Shown here: positions 11,929 through 21,106 of the stretch, piece after piece
How the letters are laid out: each line of letters starts with the position of its first letter
Position numbering within the stretch: position 1 is the stretch's first letter
NCBI GenBank assembly: GCA_963665935.1
Contig: OY762510.1
Coordinates: forward strand, 1,612,001 to 1,676,000
Direction: 5' to 3'
From: Syntrophus sp963665935
Lineage (GTDB): Bacteria > Desulfobacterota > Syntrophia > Syntrophales > Syntrophaceae
Length of the DNA stretch: 64,000 nucleotides
Notes under the pieces: generated by a model
Databases searched by the model: none
What the model was told of the DNA's origin: nothing
The model's input: only the letters and a program-made list of their open reading frames with translations
Program-made: the position numbers and the translations under genes

Positions 11929-12977
11929 GATGAAAACCGTCCCTTCCGCAGCAGATAAAGAAAATAGGGGGAGCCGCAAAGGGCGGTCACCACGCCCACG
12001 GGTAGTTCCATGTCGGGGACAACGGATCTGGCAAGGGTGTCCGCAACGATCAGAAAGGAGGCTCCGAAGAGAAGAGAGGCGGGAAGGAGCAACCGGTGAT
12101 CCGCCCCCAGGAGCATCCGCATCAGGTGGGGGATGATCAGCCCCACAAAGCCGACCGTGCCGCTGAACGCCACGGCCACAGCCGTCAAAAGCGATCCGGA
12201 AATCAGGAGAAGGGTCCGGGTCCGTCCCAGGTTGACGCCCAGATGGAGGGCCGTTTCCTCGCCCAGGGCCATCAGGTTGATCGAGCGGGCGCATAGAGTG
12301 GCGACGGTAAAGCCGGCCAGAAGGATCAGCGACGTCAGCAGGATTTCGGAATAACCGGCCAGACTGAGATTTCCCATGAGCCAGAAGGTGATTTTCTGGA
12401 GATCGGTGGAACTGCTCAGGGCAAGGGCCAGCATGATGAGGGCGGAGAAAAAGGCATTCACGATCACGCCCGCCAGCAGCATGGTTCCGGAGGAAAATCC
12501 TCTTTCCGTGCCGCCGGCCGCCAGGACGAGGAACACCGTGACGGCGGCCCCCAGAAAGGCCGGCAGGGGAACGCCCAGGGGAAGAGAACCCAGGCCGGTG
12601 CAGATGCCGATAATCGCTCCCAGGGCGGCGCCCCCCGATATCCCCAGGATATAAGGATCGGCCAGGGGGTTCCTCAGTAAAGCCTGGAAGAGAACGCCGG
12701 CAACAGACAGGGATGCCCCCACCAGCCCGGCAAAGAGAATCCGGGGAAGGCGCAGGGAAAACAGGATGGTCCTATCCTCCTGTTTTAACGCAAAGGTCGG
12801 AAAATGCCCGCTCCTCAGTCCCTCGCGGATATCCGAAAGCAGTCCGGTTTCCGCCGGGCCGCACAGGAGGGAAACCGCTGCGACAGCCAGCAGGACCCAA
12901 AAGAGCAGCAGGCTCACGTTGATTACTTTCTTCAAGGTGACAACTGATTCCGTCATAAAAAAACCGATATCCTCCAT
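11916..12977 (-). CDS. btuC: Cobalamin/iron-chelate ABC transporter permease
   Basis: FecCD/BtuC-family inner-membrane permease of about 350 residues with around ten transmembrane helices. Family motifs include LRLPRILFAGLVGASLSVAG near the N-terminus and GTVGFVGLIIPHLMRML near the coupling helix. The start may be ATG 12977 or ATG 12956: GGAGG sits 14 bp before the latter, and GAGGGG directly abuts the former. It is first in the unit behind the cobalamin riboswitch at about 13130-13275, which is why B12 is preferred over siderophore transport. btuD overlaps its end. Confidence 0.91.
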   Translation of the reverse strand: MEDIGFFMTESVVTLKKVINVSLLLFWVLLAVAAVSLLCGPAETGLLSDIREGLRSGHFPTFALKQEDRTILFSLRLPRILFAGLVGASLSVAGVLFQALLRNPLADPYILGISGGAALGAIIGICTGLGSLPLGVPLPAFLGAAVTVFLVLAAGGTERGFSSGTMLLAGVIVNAFFSALIMLALALSSSTDLQKITFWLMGNLSLAGYSEILLTSLILLAGFTVATLCARSINLMALGEETALHLGVNLGRTRTLLLISGSLLTAVAVAFSGTVGFVGLIIPHLMRMLLGADHRLLLPASLLFGASFLIVADTLARSVVPDMELPVGVVTALCGSPYFLYLLRKGRFSSWSF

Positions 12978-13127
12978 CCCCTCAATCGTTTTACGGATTC
13001 GGGTCGTTTCCGAACCACCGCAAGGGGTTTGTCAATAATAACGGATTGTTATTTCAGGAGAATAGACGTTTTTCCGAAAGGAAAAGGACGGAAAATATGA
13101 AAATGTCTGCATGATCCAACTCCCGCG

Positions 13128-13278
13128 AGTCTTGCCGATGGATCGGTATTCCGGCTTTGGGCGACCTACTGACCAGCCTTCCCATCGGAGTTCGTCTCCG
13201 AAAGTGGCTTTCTTTGGCGTTCGTTCCCATCACGGCTGCGGGGCAGCGGGGGATTTTCACCCCTCTTCCTCAGTATCC
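13128..13278 (-). promoter_or_regulatory. Cobalamin riboswitch upstream of btuCD
   Basis: Read on the minus strand: GGGGTGAAAATCCCCCGCTGCCCCGC (about 13264-13238), AAAGCCACTTTCGGAGACGAACTCCG (about 13210-13184), and a B12-box-like AAAGCCGGAATACC near 13158-13145. These blocks and their order match the cobalamin riboswitch class. It lies about 150 nt before btuC. It is the second such element in 2.2 kb, so btuCD and btuB-btuF-tonB appear to be separately B12-controlled. Confidence 0.9.
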
Positions 13279-13511
13279 ATCAGGGTTGAAATAAGTATTC
13301 TGATTTTTGACAAGTCGCTTCGAAAGGGCAATTTCAAGGGCAGCATGATTCGAAAAACCCCTTCGAATCTTTCTTCTAAAGCGATGGGGGCCGGCCTTCT
13401 CTTTCCTTAATTGAGGTTGAAAGACCTGGCCCCGTAAATGTGAGGCCCCATGGAAATCCATCTTTTAACCGTGATCTGCCATGGGGCAGGTTCTTCAATG
13501 AATTTTTTCGA

Positions 13512-14327
13512 CTACCGCCTGAATTCCCCACGGAAATGGAGATCAAAGGTCACCGGTACGGAGCCGGCCAACCGGGTTGCTTCTTCCTGGACGCCGTGGT
13601 ATTCTTTGGTACTGGAAACCACGCCTCGAACTACGAGGCCTCCCCCCTGGGGAACAACTTCCAAGGTGGGGACAAGCAGATGCGGATCTGTGGCAATGCC
13701 GGCCTTGACCTCGTAAGCCTTGGCTTTTAACTGCAGCGCTTTCACCGCTTCATCCGTTCTGAAGGCATCCTTCTTGAGACAGGCGTCCTTCACCGCATTG
13801 GCCACATCATCCAGGCTCTGCTGGGCGGTGTTGAAAATGAAATCAAAGGTTGCCGGATCATCCCATTCGTCACCGTACATCTGATTCAGGGCGCTGGTCA
13901 GTTCCCGGTCCGCCTTCTTTACGATCAAACGGGCCAGATCCTTGGAAATATCTTCCCGCATAGCAACGGTTTCAACCCGTTTTTCAAAGGGTGCGGTGAC
14001 CCTTATTCTCAGGCAATAAGGGATGTCACGCATCAGGACGTTTCCTCCGCGGGCCATGATGACCACGTTGTCCTTCAGGGCGTACTTGAAAATGAAGCTT
14101 TGACTCAGGGCGACAAAGCCCATGAAAGACCAGTCGAATCGTTCCCACAGAGAGGAGGCGCCGCCGGCATAATCTTCCACCGCCCGCTCCCACTCTTTTC
14201 CCGTCTGCTTGGCATCCTCATGAATTTGTTTGAGGGGAATGTATTCATAATTGAGAAGTTTCGCGACAGACTGTCCGATCTGCGTACCACCGCTGCCGAA
14301 TTCCTTGGAAATGGTCAAGATTGCCAT
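13512..14327 (-). CDS. Cytidylate-kinase-like protein with BON-like C-terminus
   Basis: Protein of about 271 residues. The N-terminus MAILTISKEFGSGGTQIG matches cytidylate-kinase-like P-loop proteins, with GSGG in place of a classical GxxGxGK loop; a central part resembles the kinase LID/core region (LRIRVTAPFEKRVETV). The last about 65 residues (LLVPTLEVVPQGGGLVVRG onward) have the alternating hydrophobic pattern of a BON domain. ATG 14327 is chosen because GGGAGGAA precedes it by about 4 bp. It is a single-gene unit; a paralogue lies at 39245-40069. Nucleotide kinase activity is not established, and a role in nucleotide sensing or signalling is equally possible. Confidence 0.75.
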   Translation of the reverse strand: MAILTISKEFGSGGTQIGQSVAKLLNYEYIPLKQIHEDAKQTGKEWERAVEDYAGGASSLWERFDWSFMGFVALSQSFIFKYALKDNVVIMARGGNVLMRDIPYCLRIRVTAPFEKRVETVAMREDISKDLARLIVKKADRELTSALNQMYGDEWDDPATFDFIFNTAQQSLDDVANAVKDACLKKDAFRTDEAVKALQLKAKAYEVKAGIATDPHLLVPTLEVVPQGGGLVVRGVVSSTKEYHGVQEEATRLAGSVPVTFDLHFRGEFRR

Positions 14328-14451
14328 AAATTCCTCCCTCTGAGTCTTTGTCTGCTTTTTCAAAAAGCACACTCTTTTACTATAACCTGTTTCACATATA
14401 AAGGACTTTTTCTAAATGATCAAGCAATAAGCGTTTATTGAGGGATTATCA

Positions 14452-14905
14452 AATTGCAGAGAATATCTCCACGGTCGTAACTAATCTTCGGTGGTGGAAG
14501 CACATGGGAATGAACAACTATCCCTAGGCCAAGGAATTGCTGATCATAGCCAATGGGGCTGGTAGCAATGGCAGCTATGTGCGGTTCTGAAAAATCGCAA
14601 TTTGGCGGTTTGCACAGGAATTCAATCCGACCGTACATGTTTATCGTTGACCCCCGGAACAAGCAAGTGGAATAGAATCGCGCATCACATATTTTACCAT
14701 GTCGGTGAAAACGGGTGCGGTTGTCCCTTGGAAAGTCTATAACACTCGTACTGAAAAGGACTTAATGGTAACTGCAGAAATCGGTGACAGGTTCTATTAC
14801 ACAGTCGTAAAAGTTCCCGATGAAGATATGGCAAAATTGGCAATCATCTGTGATCACTTTCACGGCAAATGTAATGATAAGATTTTTCCGGCAACCAGCC
14901 CATAG
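14452..14905 (+). pseudogene. Degraded ISAzo13-family transposase (C-terminal part)
   Basis: Translating the plus strand piecewise gives a recognisable ISAzo13-type transposase tail broken by stops and a frameshift: LRWWKHMGMNNYP, stop, AKELLIIANGAGSNGSYVRF, stop, PPGTSKWNRIAHHIFYHV, then in another frame TEKDLMVTAEIGDRF and VPDEDMAKLAI..DHFHGK. These follow the family order (RRWW..MG..YP, LLITADGGGSNG, PPGTSKWNxIEHxxFS, HxFHGxWNY). The N-terminal half and terminal repeats were not found. It marks an old insertion between the BON-kinase gene and the acyl-CoA operon. Confidence 0.8.
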
Positions 14906-15640
14906 TGTTTAGTTCATTTTCTTTAGATCTTAAGCAGTTTTCTGCTGTTCTGAGCGGTCAATTTTGTTTAGCACAACCGATCTCTTTGGGGATTAGTGAT
15001 AGTTTTCTTACCCGAGGGGATGGGACAGTGCCTGTTTCAGGCTGTCATTTACCCGGTTGGCGGGCGCGATGGCGACCCATGCCGAAATCTGCAAATCTCA
15101 GACTTTGAACATCCGGAATTCCCGGAACTGTAAATATCCGGAACCAATTCTCACCAAGTCATATACCAGTAAAAATCAGGTATATGCCTATCATCTAAAT
15201 GATGTTTCCCAATGGCAGGTTATCGCAAACCATATGTATTATACTTATACTCTTCTTTTGTTTTATTTCTATTGCTGTTTTCATTTCTTTGAAATATTGA
15301 AATGACTTAGCACAGTGCTCTTTGAAATTCATAATTTCGACACCGTTGTAAAGGCGGCAGAGAATTGCGCCGGTTTTTTGAACATCTTTTAAAACCCTAT
15401 CAAGAACTTTTCCCTAATATTGCCTTATTTAGCTGTCGGAGGGGGCCGTGCCTTTGCGCGGCAAAGCCAAAGTGTATTTTTAATTCCTTTGCATTTTTAT
15501 TGGCAAAGAATCGTAAACTCTGAAATTCAGCCTTTTTTCAAAGAAAATAAATAAAATATGCTGAACAGTTACTGCATCGATGACGAGCCGGCTGATATCA
15601 CGCAAGGTATAGACAATCCTCGGTTCCCGCGAATGGGAAG
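14906..15640. other. AT-rich intergenic region without convincing genes
   Basis: Low-GC sequence next to the broken transposase. Only short frames are present, and none is recognised; one about 60-codon plus frame around 15345-15535 has no start or relative that I can name. The composition differs from the GC-richer genes on both sides, consistent with decayed mobile DNA. Confidence 0.5.
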
Positions 15641-15829
15641 ATGCAGCTATGCTTCTCTATTAGGGAGGCGAATGTGCTCAAGGGCAAATATCTCCACAGG
15701 ATACTGACACAGAAGCGGGAGTACCTCTTACGGTTCAAGCATATTCTCAGGGAATGTATGGAAACAGGCATGATCCGAAAGACCAATGCGATCGTAGGAG
15801 CCAAGATCATCAAATCGAGCATGGCATGA
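15641..15829 (+). pseudogene. Possible TetR-family regulator C-terminal fragment
   Basis: A 62-codon frame whose middle (REANVLKGKYLHRILTQKRE, then LLRFKHILRECMETGMIRKT) resembles the ligand-domain helix of TetR regulators, in which xYLxxFxxILxEGxxxGxfR is common. No DNA-binding half is present upstream. A TetR remnant before an acyl-CoA operon would make sense because such regulators often control fatty-acid genes. The assignment is weak and the frame could be fortuitous. Confidence 0.3.
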
Positions 15830-16007
15830 ATGCGGTAGTCCTGAAGGTGGTGGAATTTAAAAAAACGTCTTAGCTGTTAAGGAGGTAACCGACTTTTTTT
15901 GAACGGCACCTTTGGTGGTGTTGTCAATACAGCTTTTCAGTAAAGGCTCAGTTTATGGGTCGGACAAAGCTTTAAACGAGGATCATTAAAGTATTTAGGG
16001 GGTAGTT
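15830..16007. other. Leader of the acyl-CoA/Etf operon
   Basis: Non-coding stretch before the carboxyltransferase gene, expected to hold the operon promoter. TTGAAC and TTGTCA-like hexamers occur near 15898-15927, but no confident -35/-10 pair could be fixed. AGGGGGTAG at about 15997-16005 is the ribosome-binding site of the next gene. Confidence 0.35.
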
Positions 16008-17573
16008 ATGAGTGACATGCAGGAAAGGATTGAGAGTCTTCGGGAGGTAAAGGCGAAGGCATCCCTTGGGGGCGGGCAGGACAAGATTGACAAGGAGCAT
16101 GAGAAGGGCAAGCTCAGCGCACGTGAGCGCATCAATGCCCTCCTCGATCCGGGCAGCTTCAACGAACTCAATATGCTCGTTAAATTCCGTGCCGGCGCCC
16201 CGGGCGACGGCATTGTAATCGGGCACGGCACCATAGATGGCCGAAGGGTTTGCGTTTTCGCCCACGATACCACGGTCTTGGGTGCTTCCCAGGGTTACAT
16301 GCACGGCAGGAAGGTGTACAAGATCCACGAGATGGCGGTCGAAATGGGAGTACCGTTGATCGGCCTTAACGATTCGCCGGGTGCAAGGGTGGTGAGGCCG
16401 GAAATCGCGGGTAGTGATGATCCCTACCGGGTAAGCGACGAAAAATCGGCCGGTGTCGTGTTCTTCGCCAATACGCGCCTCTCCGGCGTCGTTCCCCAGA
16501 TATCAGCCATTCTCGGCAACTGCACGGGCGGTTCCGTCTATTCACCCGCCCTGACCGATTTCATTTTCATGGTCGATGGCCTTTCTCATATGTTTATCAC
16601 CGGACCGAAAGTCATCAAATCCGTCACCCATGAAGACGTGACCATGGAACAACTGGGTAGCGCCAAAGTCCATTGCCAGCTGACCGGCGTGGCCGATTTA
16701 CGCGTACCGAGCGAAATTGCCTGCTATGAGTCGATTCGCAAGCTTCTCTCTTTCCTGCCGCAGAACAGTAACGAGCGGCCCGTAAAGAAAGACACCGGCG
16801 ACGATCCGGACCGGCTTACCCCAAAACTCGCTGAGATCGTTCCTGCCGTATCGACACGGGGTTACGATATGCGCAAAGTCATCAAGGAAGTCGTCGATAA
16901 TGGTGATTTCTTTGAAGTGAAGCCGGAGTTTGCCGGTGAGATCATCGTGGGCTTCGCTCGCCTGAATGGTGAAAGTATCGGCATCGTGGCGAACCAGCCC
17001 ATGGTGAAGGCCGGTTGCATGACCGTCGACAGTTCGGATAAACAGGCACGTTTCATCCGCTTCTGCGACGCCTTCAATATTCCCATCATCCTTCTTGTCG
17101 ACACCCCCGGGTACCTCCCCGGTAAAGGCCAGGAACATACGGGCATCATCCGCCACGGTGCGAAAGTCCTCTATGCCCTCTCCGAATCGGTTGTCCCCAA
17201 GATCGCGATCCTCATGCGCAAGGTGTACGGCGGTGCCGCACTGGGCATGGGCGTCTTCCCCGGATTCGGTACCGACCTTATCTTCGCCTGGCCCACAGCC
17301 GAAGTCGGAGCGATGGGCGCTGTCCAAGCCGTCGACCTGTTCTACCAGAAAGACATCAAGAATGCCGAAGATCCGGAAGCCTACCGGGCGGAGAAGATTC
17401 AGGCATACAGCAATCTATACGCAGATTCGATTTCCCTCGCCTCCGGCGTCAGCTGGGTGCAGGACATCATCGAACCGGCCGACACACGGCGCTGTCTGAC
17501 CAACTCCTTGAATCTCATCAAGACCAAGCGGACCGCTCCTTACCCCAAAAAACATGGTAACATTCCCCTATAG
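16008..17573 (+). CDS. Biotin-dependent acyl-CoA carboxyltransferase/decarboxylase alpha subunit
   Basis: Carboxyltransferase of 521 residues, the length of MmdA/PccB-type subunits. It moves CO2 between an acyl-CoA and carrier-bound biotin. Both crotonase-fold halves are present: the N-half with DKEHEKGKLSARERI, GDGIVIGHGTIDGR and LNDSPGARV, and the C-half with MVKAGCMTVDSSDKQARFI, LVDTPGYLPGKGQEH and GAALGMGV. It heads an operon with an acyl-CoA dehydrogenase and fixCX-etfBA. Sodium-pump beta and gamma subunits lie 10 kb away, so it may act as a glutaconyl- or methylmalonyl-CoA decarboxylase alpha subunit; propionyl-type carboxylase is the alternative. No biotin carrier gene is adjacent. Confidence 0.88.
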   Translation: MSDMQERIESLREVKAKASLGGGQDKIDKEHEKGKLSARERINALLDPGSFNELNMLVKFRAGAPGDGIVIGHGTIDGRRVCVFAHDTTVLGASQGYMHGRKVYKIHEMAVEMGVPLIGLNDSPGARVVRPEIAGSDDPYRVSDEKSAGVVFFANTRLSGVVPQISAILGNCTGGSVYSPALTDFIFMVDGLSHMFITGPKVIKSVTHEDVTMEQLGSAKVHCQLTGVADLRVPSEIACYESIRKLLSFLPQNSNERPVKKDTGDDPDRLTPKLAEIVPAVSTRGYDMRKVIKEVVDNGDFFEVKPEFAGEIIVGFARLNGESIGIVANQPMVKAGCMTVDSSDKQARFIRFCDAFNIPIILLVDTPGYLPGKGQEHTGIIRHGAKVLYALSESVVPKIAILMRKVYGGAALGMGVFPGFGTDLIFAWPTAEVGAMGAVQAVDLFYQKDIKNAEDPEAYRAEKIQAYSNLYADSISLASGVSWVQDIIEPADTRRCLTNSLNLIKTKRTAPYPKKHGNIPL

Positions 17574-17582
17574 GAGGCAACA

Positions 17583-18734
17583 ATGGACTTTAATTTGACC
17601 GAAGAACAAGTAATGTTTCAAAAGATGGCCCGGGAGTTCGCCGAACGGGAAATCGTTCCCTTCGTAAAGGATTACGAGCGGGAGCACAAGATCAACATGA
17701 GTTTGTTCAAAAAGCTGGGTGATCTGGGTCTGATCGGCATGCACATTCCGGAACAATACGGTGGATTGGGTCTGGATCTGCCGACCTGTGCGGTAGTCTG
17801 GGAACAGTTGGCCTGGGGAAGCTGGACGCAGATGCTCTGCGCACTGGGCTCCGGGGTGCTTTCCGCCACGGTCCTCAATGGTTGCGCAAGTGAGGAGCAG
17901 AAGCAAAAGTGGATTCCCGGTATCTGCCGTGGCGAGAAGATCGTTGCCGTTGCGGCCGTCGAGCCGAATGCGGGATGCGACGCCGGGAATATCGAGACAA
18001 CGGCGATCCTTGATGGCGACAGCTATGTGATCAACGGGAGCAAGATCTTCATCACCGTCGGCAGCCTCGCGGATCTTATTATCGTGTTGGCGCAGACCGA
18101 CAAGAAACTCGGCCGCAAAGGCCTTGCCCTCATCGGCGTTGAAAAAGGCACGCCTGGCTTCTCGGCCAAGTTCGTGGAGATGGTGGGTGACAGAGCGGGA
18201 GATGTGTCCAACCTTTATTTCACCGACTGCCGGGTGCCGAAGGAAAACCTCCTCGGGGGAATCGGGCGCGGGTTGCAGAATGCCCTCCTCGGTATCGATA
18301 ACGCCCGTTGTTTCCTCTCGGCGAGCGCCATCGGCATGGCACAATCATGCCTCGATTCATGCATTAATTATACAAAAGAGCGCTGCCAGTTCGGCAGGCC
18401 CATCGGAAGCTTCCAGCTCATGCAGGAAAAAATCGCTCAAATGTTTGCAGAGATCTCGGCGGTCCGTTGGCAGGTCTACTATGCACTCACCCTGAAGAGT
18501 AAGAAGCTGCCCCATGGCAAAGAGCTGTCGGCGGCAAAATGGCTCGCCACGGATCTTGCCGTACGGGCGTCCGCAGAGGCGATCAGGGTGTTTGGCGCCT
18601 GGGGATGCTGCGATGAGTATCCTGTCGAGCATCACTACCGTGACGCGATCCTGAGCACCATCCTTGGCGGTACAGCAGAAATGCACAAGCTGACAATCGG
18701 CAGGGAACTTCTTGATTTAAACGCCATGTCATGA
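17583..18734 (+). CDS. Acyl-CoA dehydrogenase family protein, catalytic Glu absent (CaiA-like)
   Basis: FAD-dependent acyl-CoA dehydrogenase-fold protein of 383 residues with the usual N-terminal helical domain, beta domain (VAAVEPNAGCDAGNIET) and C-terminal helical domain. In most family members the catalytic base is the Glu of the IYEGT motif near the C-terminus; here the aligned segment is TILGGTAEMHKL, so Glu is Gly. The alternative base position used by isovaleryl-CoA dehydrogenase (LDLERL) aligns with IDNARC, so that Glu is absent too. From memory, crotonobetainyl-CoA reductase CaiA also has GGT here and works with FixABCX. The gene begins 10 bp after the carboxyltransferase and is followed by fixC. 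The substrate is unknown. Confidence 0.88.
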   Translation: MDFNLTEEQVMFQKMAREFAEREIVPFVKDYEREHKINMSLFKKLGDLGLIGMHIPEQYGGLGLDLPTCAVVWEQLAWGSWTQMLCALGSGVLSATVLNGCASEEQKQKWIPGICRGEKIVAVAAVEPNAGCDAGNIETTAILDGDSYVINGSKIFITVGSLADLIIVLAQTDKKLGRKGLALIGVEKGTPGFSAKFVEMVGDRAGDVSNLYFTDCRVPKENLLGGIGRGLQNALLGIDNARCFLSASAIGMAQSCLDSCINYTKERCQFGRPIGSFQLMQEKIAQMFAEISAVRWQVYYALTLKSKKLPHGKELSAAKWLATDLAVRASAEAIRVFGAWGCCDEYPVEHHYRDAILSTILGGTAEMHKLTIGRELLDLNAMS

Positions 18735-18742
18735 GGTGAAAT

Positions 18743-20029
18743 GTGGAGGAGTTCGATGCAATCATAGTCGGTGCGGGACCTGCGGGATGCGCCTGCGGGT
18801 ACACGCTCGCGAAAGCCGGACTTCAGGCGCTGATCATAGAGCGCGGGAAGTTTCCGGGTGCGAAAAATATGTGGGGCGGCGCTTTTTTCGGGCCCGTTCT
18901 TAACAATCTGATCCCCGAGTTTTGGAAGGAAGCGCCGGTCGAGCGTTTTGTGACTTCCCGCCGGATTTCGTTCATGTCCGGCGGCGACTGTCTGAGTGTC
19001 GACTATTCCACACCGGAATTCAGTGAACCCCCTTATGACGGCTTTGTGCTTCTCCGTTCCAAGTTTGATCGCTGGTTTGCCGCAAAGGCAGAGGAGGCTG
19101 GCGCCATCGTCGCCTCCGGCCTTGCGGTGGACGATCTTATTCGTGACGGGAAGCGGGTGATTGGCGTAAAGGCCGGCGGAGACGACCTGGGCGCGAGCGT
19201 TGTGGTGGCCTGTGACGGTGTGAATGCAGTGGTTGCGCGTAAAGCGGGCCTTGCAACCGAATTGAAAGCCACAGACATAAAGCAAGGGGTAAAGGAAGTG
19301 ATCTCCTTTCCGCCGGACGAGGTCGAGAAGCGTTTCGGCATCACCGGCGATCAAGGGATGGCATGGGAATTTGTCGGTTCCTGCACGAAAGGTCTGCCAG
19401 GCGGCGCTTTCATCTATACCAACAGGGATAGCATTTCCATCGGCCTGGTGGTTCAACTCAGCGCTTTAATCGAAAAGAAGGTGTCGGCGAATGAACTCCT
19501 GGAGGGTTTCAAGGCCCACCCCAAAATCAAACCGTTGATTGAAGGGGGCACGCTGGCAGAATATTCCGCTCACCTCATTCCCGTGTCGGGGGTCAACATG
19601 ATGCCGAAATTGTATGATGACGGCATTCTTGTGGCCGGGGATTCAGCGGCGCTTGTTATCGGCACCGGACTGATCCTGGAGGGAGCCAACCTGGCCATTG
19701 AATCCGGCATCAAGGCGGCGGAAACCATCATCAAGGCCAAGGAGCGGGGCGATTTTTCAGCAAATACGCTGGTCTCCTATCAAACGGCGCTCAAGGAATC
19801 GTTTGTCTTGAAAGATCTGGAGACATTCAAAAGAGCGCCTCATTTCCTCGAAAATGAGCGGATCTATAATAATTATGCCGAATTTGCTTGTGATGCCGCC
19901 CATCGTGTTTTCGCAAGTGATGGCAAGCCCCGCAAAAATACCTTCAATCTCCTGAAGGAAGCTTTGAAGGGTAAGGCAACCCTCCTGCAGATGGCTGGGG
20001 ATGCCTTGAAAGGGAGGCGGGCGCTATGA
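18743..20029 (+). CDS. fixC: FixC-type FAD oxidoreductase (ETF:quinone oxidoreductase family)
   Basis: Flavoprotein of 428 residues of the FixC/ETF-QO family. The N-terminal dinucleotide fold begins IVGAGPAGCACGYTLAKAG; a second FAD motif near the C-terminal third reads GILVAGDSAALVIGTG. It accepts electrons from an electron-transfer flavoprotein and passes them toward quinone or ferredoxin. The start is GTG 18743 with GAGGTGA just upstream; no in-frame ATG fits. It overlaps fixX by four bases (ATGA) and is followed by etfB and etfA, giving the order fixC-fixX-etfB-etfA, as opposed to fixABCX. Confidence 0.92.
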   Translation: MEEFDAIIVGAGPAGCACGYTLAKAGLQALIIERGKFPGAKNMWGGAFFGPVLNNLIPEFWKEAPVERFVTSRRISFMSGGDCLSVDYSTPEFSEPPYDGFVLLRSKFDRWFAAKAEEAGAIVASGLAVDDLIRDGKRVIGVKAGGDDLGASVVVACDGVNAVVARKAGLATELKATDIKQGVKEVISFPPDEVEKRFGITGDQGMAWEFVGSCTKGLPGGAFIYTNRDSISIGLVVQLSALIEKKVSANELLEGFKAHPKIKPLIEGGTLAEYSAHLIPVSGVNMMPKLYDDGILVAGDSAALVIGTGLILEGANLAIESGIKAAETIIKAKERGDFSANTLVSYQTALKESFVLKDLETFKRAPHFLENERIYNNYAEFACDAAHRVFASDGKPRKNTFNLLKEALKGKATLLQMAGDALKGRRAL

Positions 20030-20295
20030 AGATTGAAGATAAGCTGGCCGTCAACAAGTATGACATTGATCGGGACTCCCACGTGAGGCTTAACGAGGAG
20101 ATATGTCACTCATGCGCGGACAAACGCTGCGTGTGGGTCTGCCCTGCAGGCTGTTTCACCGTGCTGGAGGGCAAATTGATGTTCGGTTTCGAAGGATGTC
20201 TTGAGTGCGGTAGTTGTCGGATCGCTTGTGAAAAAGGAGCCGTTGACTGGACCTTGCCAGGCCCGGGTTTCGGCATCTGCTATCTATACGGTTAA
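20026..20295 (+). CDS. fixX: FixX-like ferredoxin
   Basis: Small iron-sulfur protein of 89 residues. It has one cysteine group CHSCADKRCVWVCPAGCF and a second CLECGSCRIAC; the latter gives a CxxCxxCxxxC cluster ligand set. FixX partners FixC as the iron-sulfur domain of a bacterial ETF dehydrogenase. The start overlaps the fixC stop, implying coupled translation and a 1:1 complex. Confidence 0.92.
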   Translation: MKIEDKLAVNKYDIDRDSHVRLNEEICHSCADKRCVWVCPAGCFTVLEGKLMFGFEGCLECGSCRIACEKGAVDWTLPGPGFGICYLYG

Positions 20296-20305
20296 GGAGT
20301 GCAAT

Positions 20306-21106
20306 ATGGATATTGTTGTTTGCGTTAAACAGATCATGGATCCGGAGGTTCCACCGGCAAAGTTTCAGGTGGACTCCAAAGCAATGAAGGTTGTGCCGCC
20401 CGAAGGAATACCTCCGGTAATCAGTCCCTACGACGGCAATGCGATGGAACTGGCTCTTCAACTTAAAGAGAAGAACGGGGGGAAGGTCACCGTGCTCAGC
20501 ATCGGAGAAGGAACGGTTGCCGATGCCGTCAAACATACGCTGGCAATGGGTGCGGAAGAAGGGTTCATCCTGCAGGACGACGCCTTTCAGGGATCAGACA
20601 GTTATTCAATCGCGACCATTCTCACCAAGGCCATCCAGAAGATCGGGAAATTTGATGTCGTCCTTTTCGGCAGACAGGCTGCCGACTGGGATGAAGGGCT
20701 GGTTGGCGCCATCGTCGCTGAAAATCTGGGATTGCCTCTCGTGACACAGGTTAAAGCGGTTGCCATGGAAGGAGGAGGGTTGCACTGTACGAAAGCAACT
20801 CTGGAGGGGACACAGGTTTTCGAAGCAGCCATGCCTGCCGCAATCACCGTTGGCAGTGAAGTGGGCAAGCCCCGGCTTCCATCCGGCATGGGTATTATCA
20901 AGGCTGCAAAGAAACAGATTCCGATTTGGAAAGCGGCGGACCTGGGGTTGGATGCGGGCCAGGTAGGGAAGGCCGCTGCCCGGCGAAAGCTCGTGAAGCT
21001 CTTCATCCCCGAGAAAGGCCGCAGCTGTGAGATCATTACAGGCGGGACACCGGAAGAGGCGGCAGTGGCTCTCGCGAACAGATTAAGAGAGGCAGGTGCG
21101 CTATGA
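20306..21106 (+). CDS. etfB: Electron transfer flavoprotein beta subunit (FixA/EtfB)
   Basis: EtfB of 266 residues starting at ATG 20306 with AAGGAG upstream; an upstream extension of the frame overlaps fixX and is rejected. The sequence opens MDIVVCVKQIMDPEVPPAKF and contains the family segment LFGRQAADWDEGLVGAIVAE. The protein binds AMP or a second FAD and docks to acyl-CoA dehydrogenases. Its stop overlaps the etfA start (ATGA). Whether it is the bifurcating type cannot be decided by eye. Confidence 0.93.
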   Translation: MDIVVCVKQIMDPEVPPAKFQVDSKAMKVVPPEGIPPVISPYDGNAMELALQLKEKNGGKVTVLSIGEGTVADAVKHTLAMGAEEGFILQDDAFQGSDSYSIATILTKAIQKIGKFDVVLFGRQAADWDEGLVGAIVAENLGLPLVTQVKAVAMEGGGLHCTKATLEGTQVFEAAMPAAITVGSEVGKPRLPSGMGIIKAAKKQIPIWKAADLGLDAGQVGKAAARRKLVKLFIPEKGRSCEIITGGTPEEAAVALANRLREAGAL

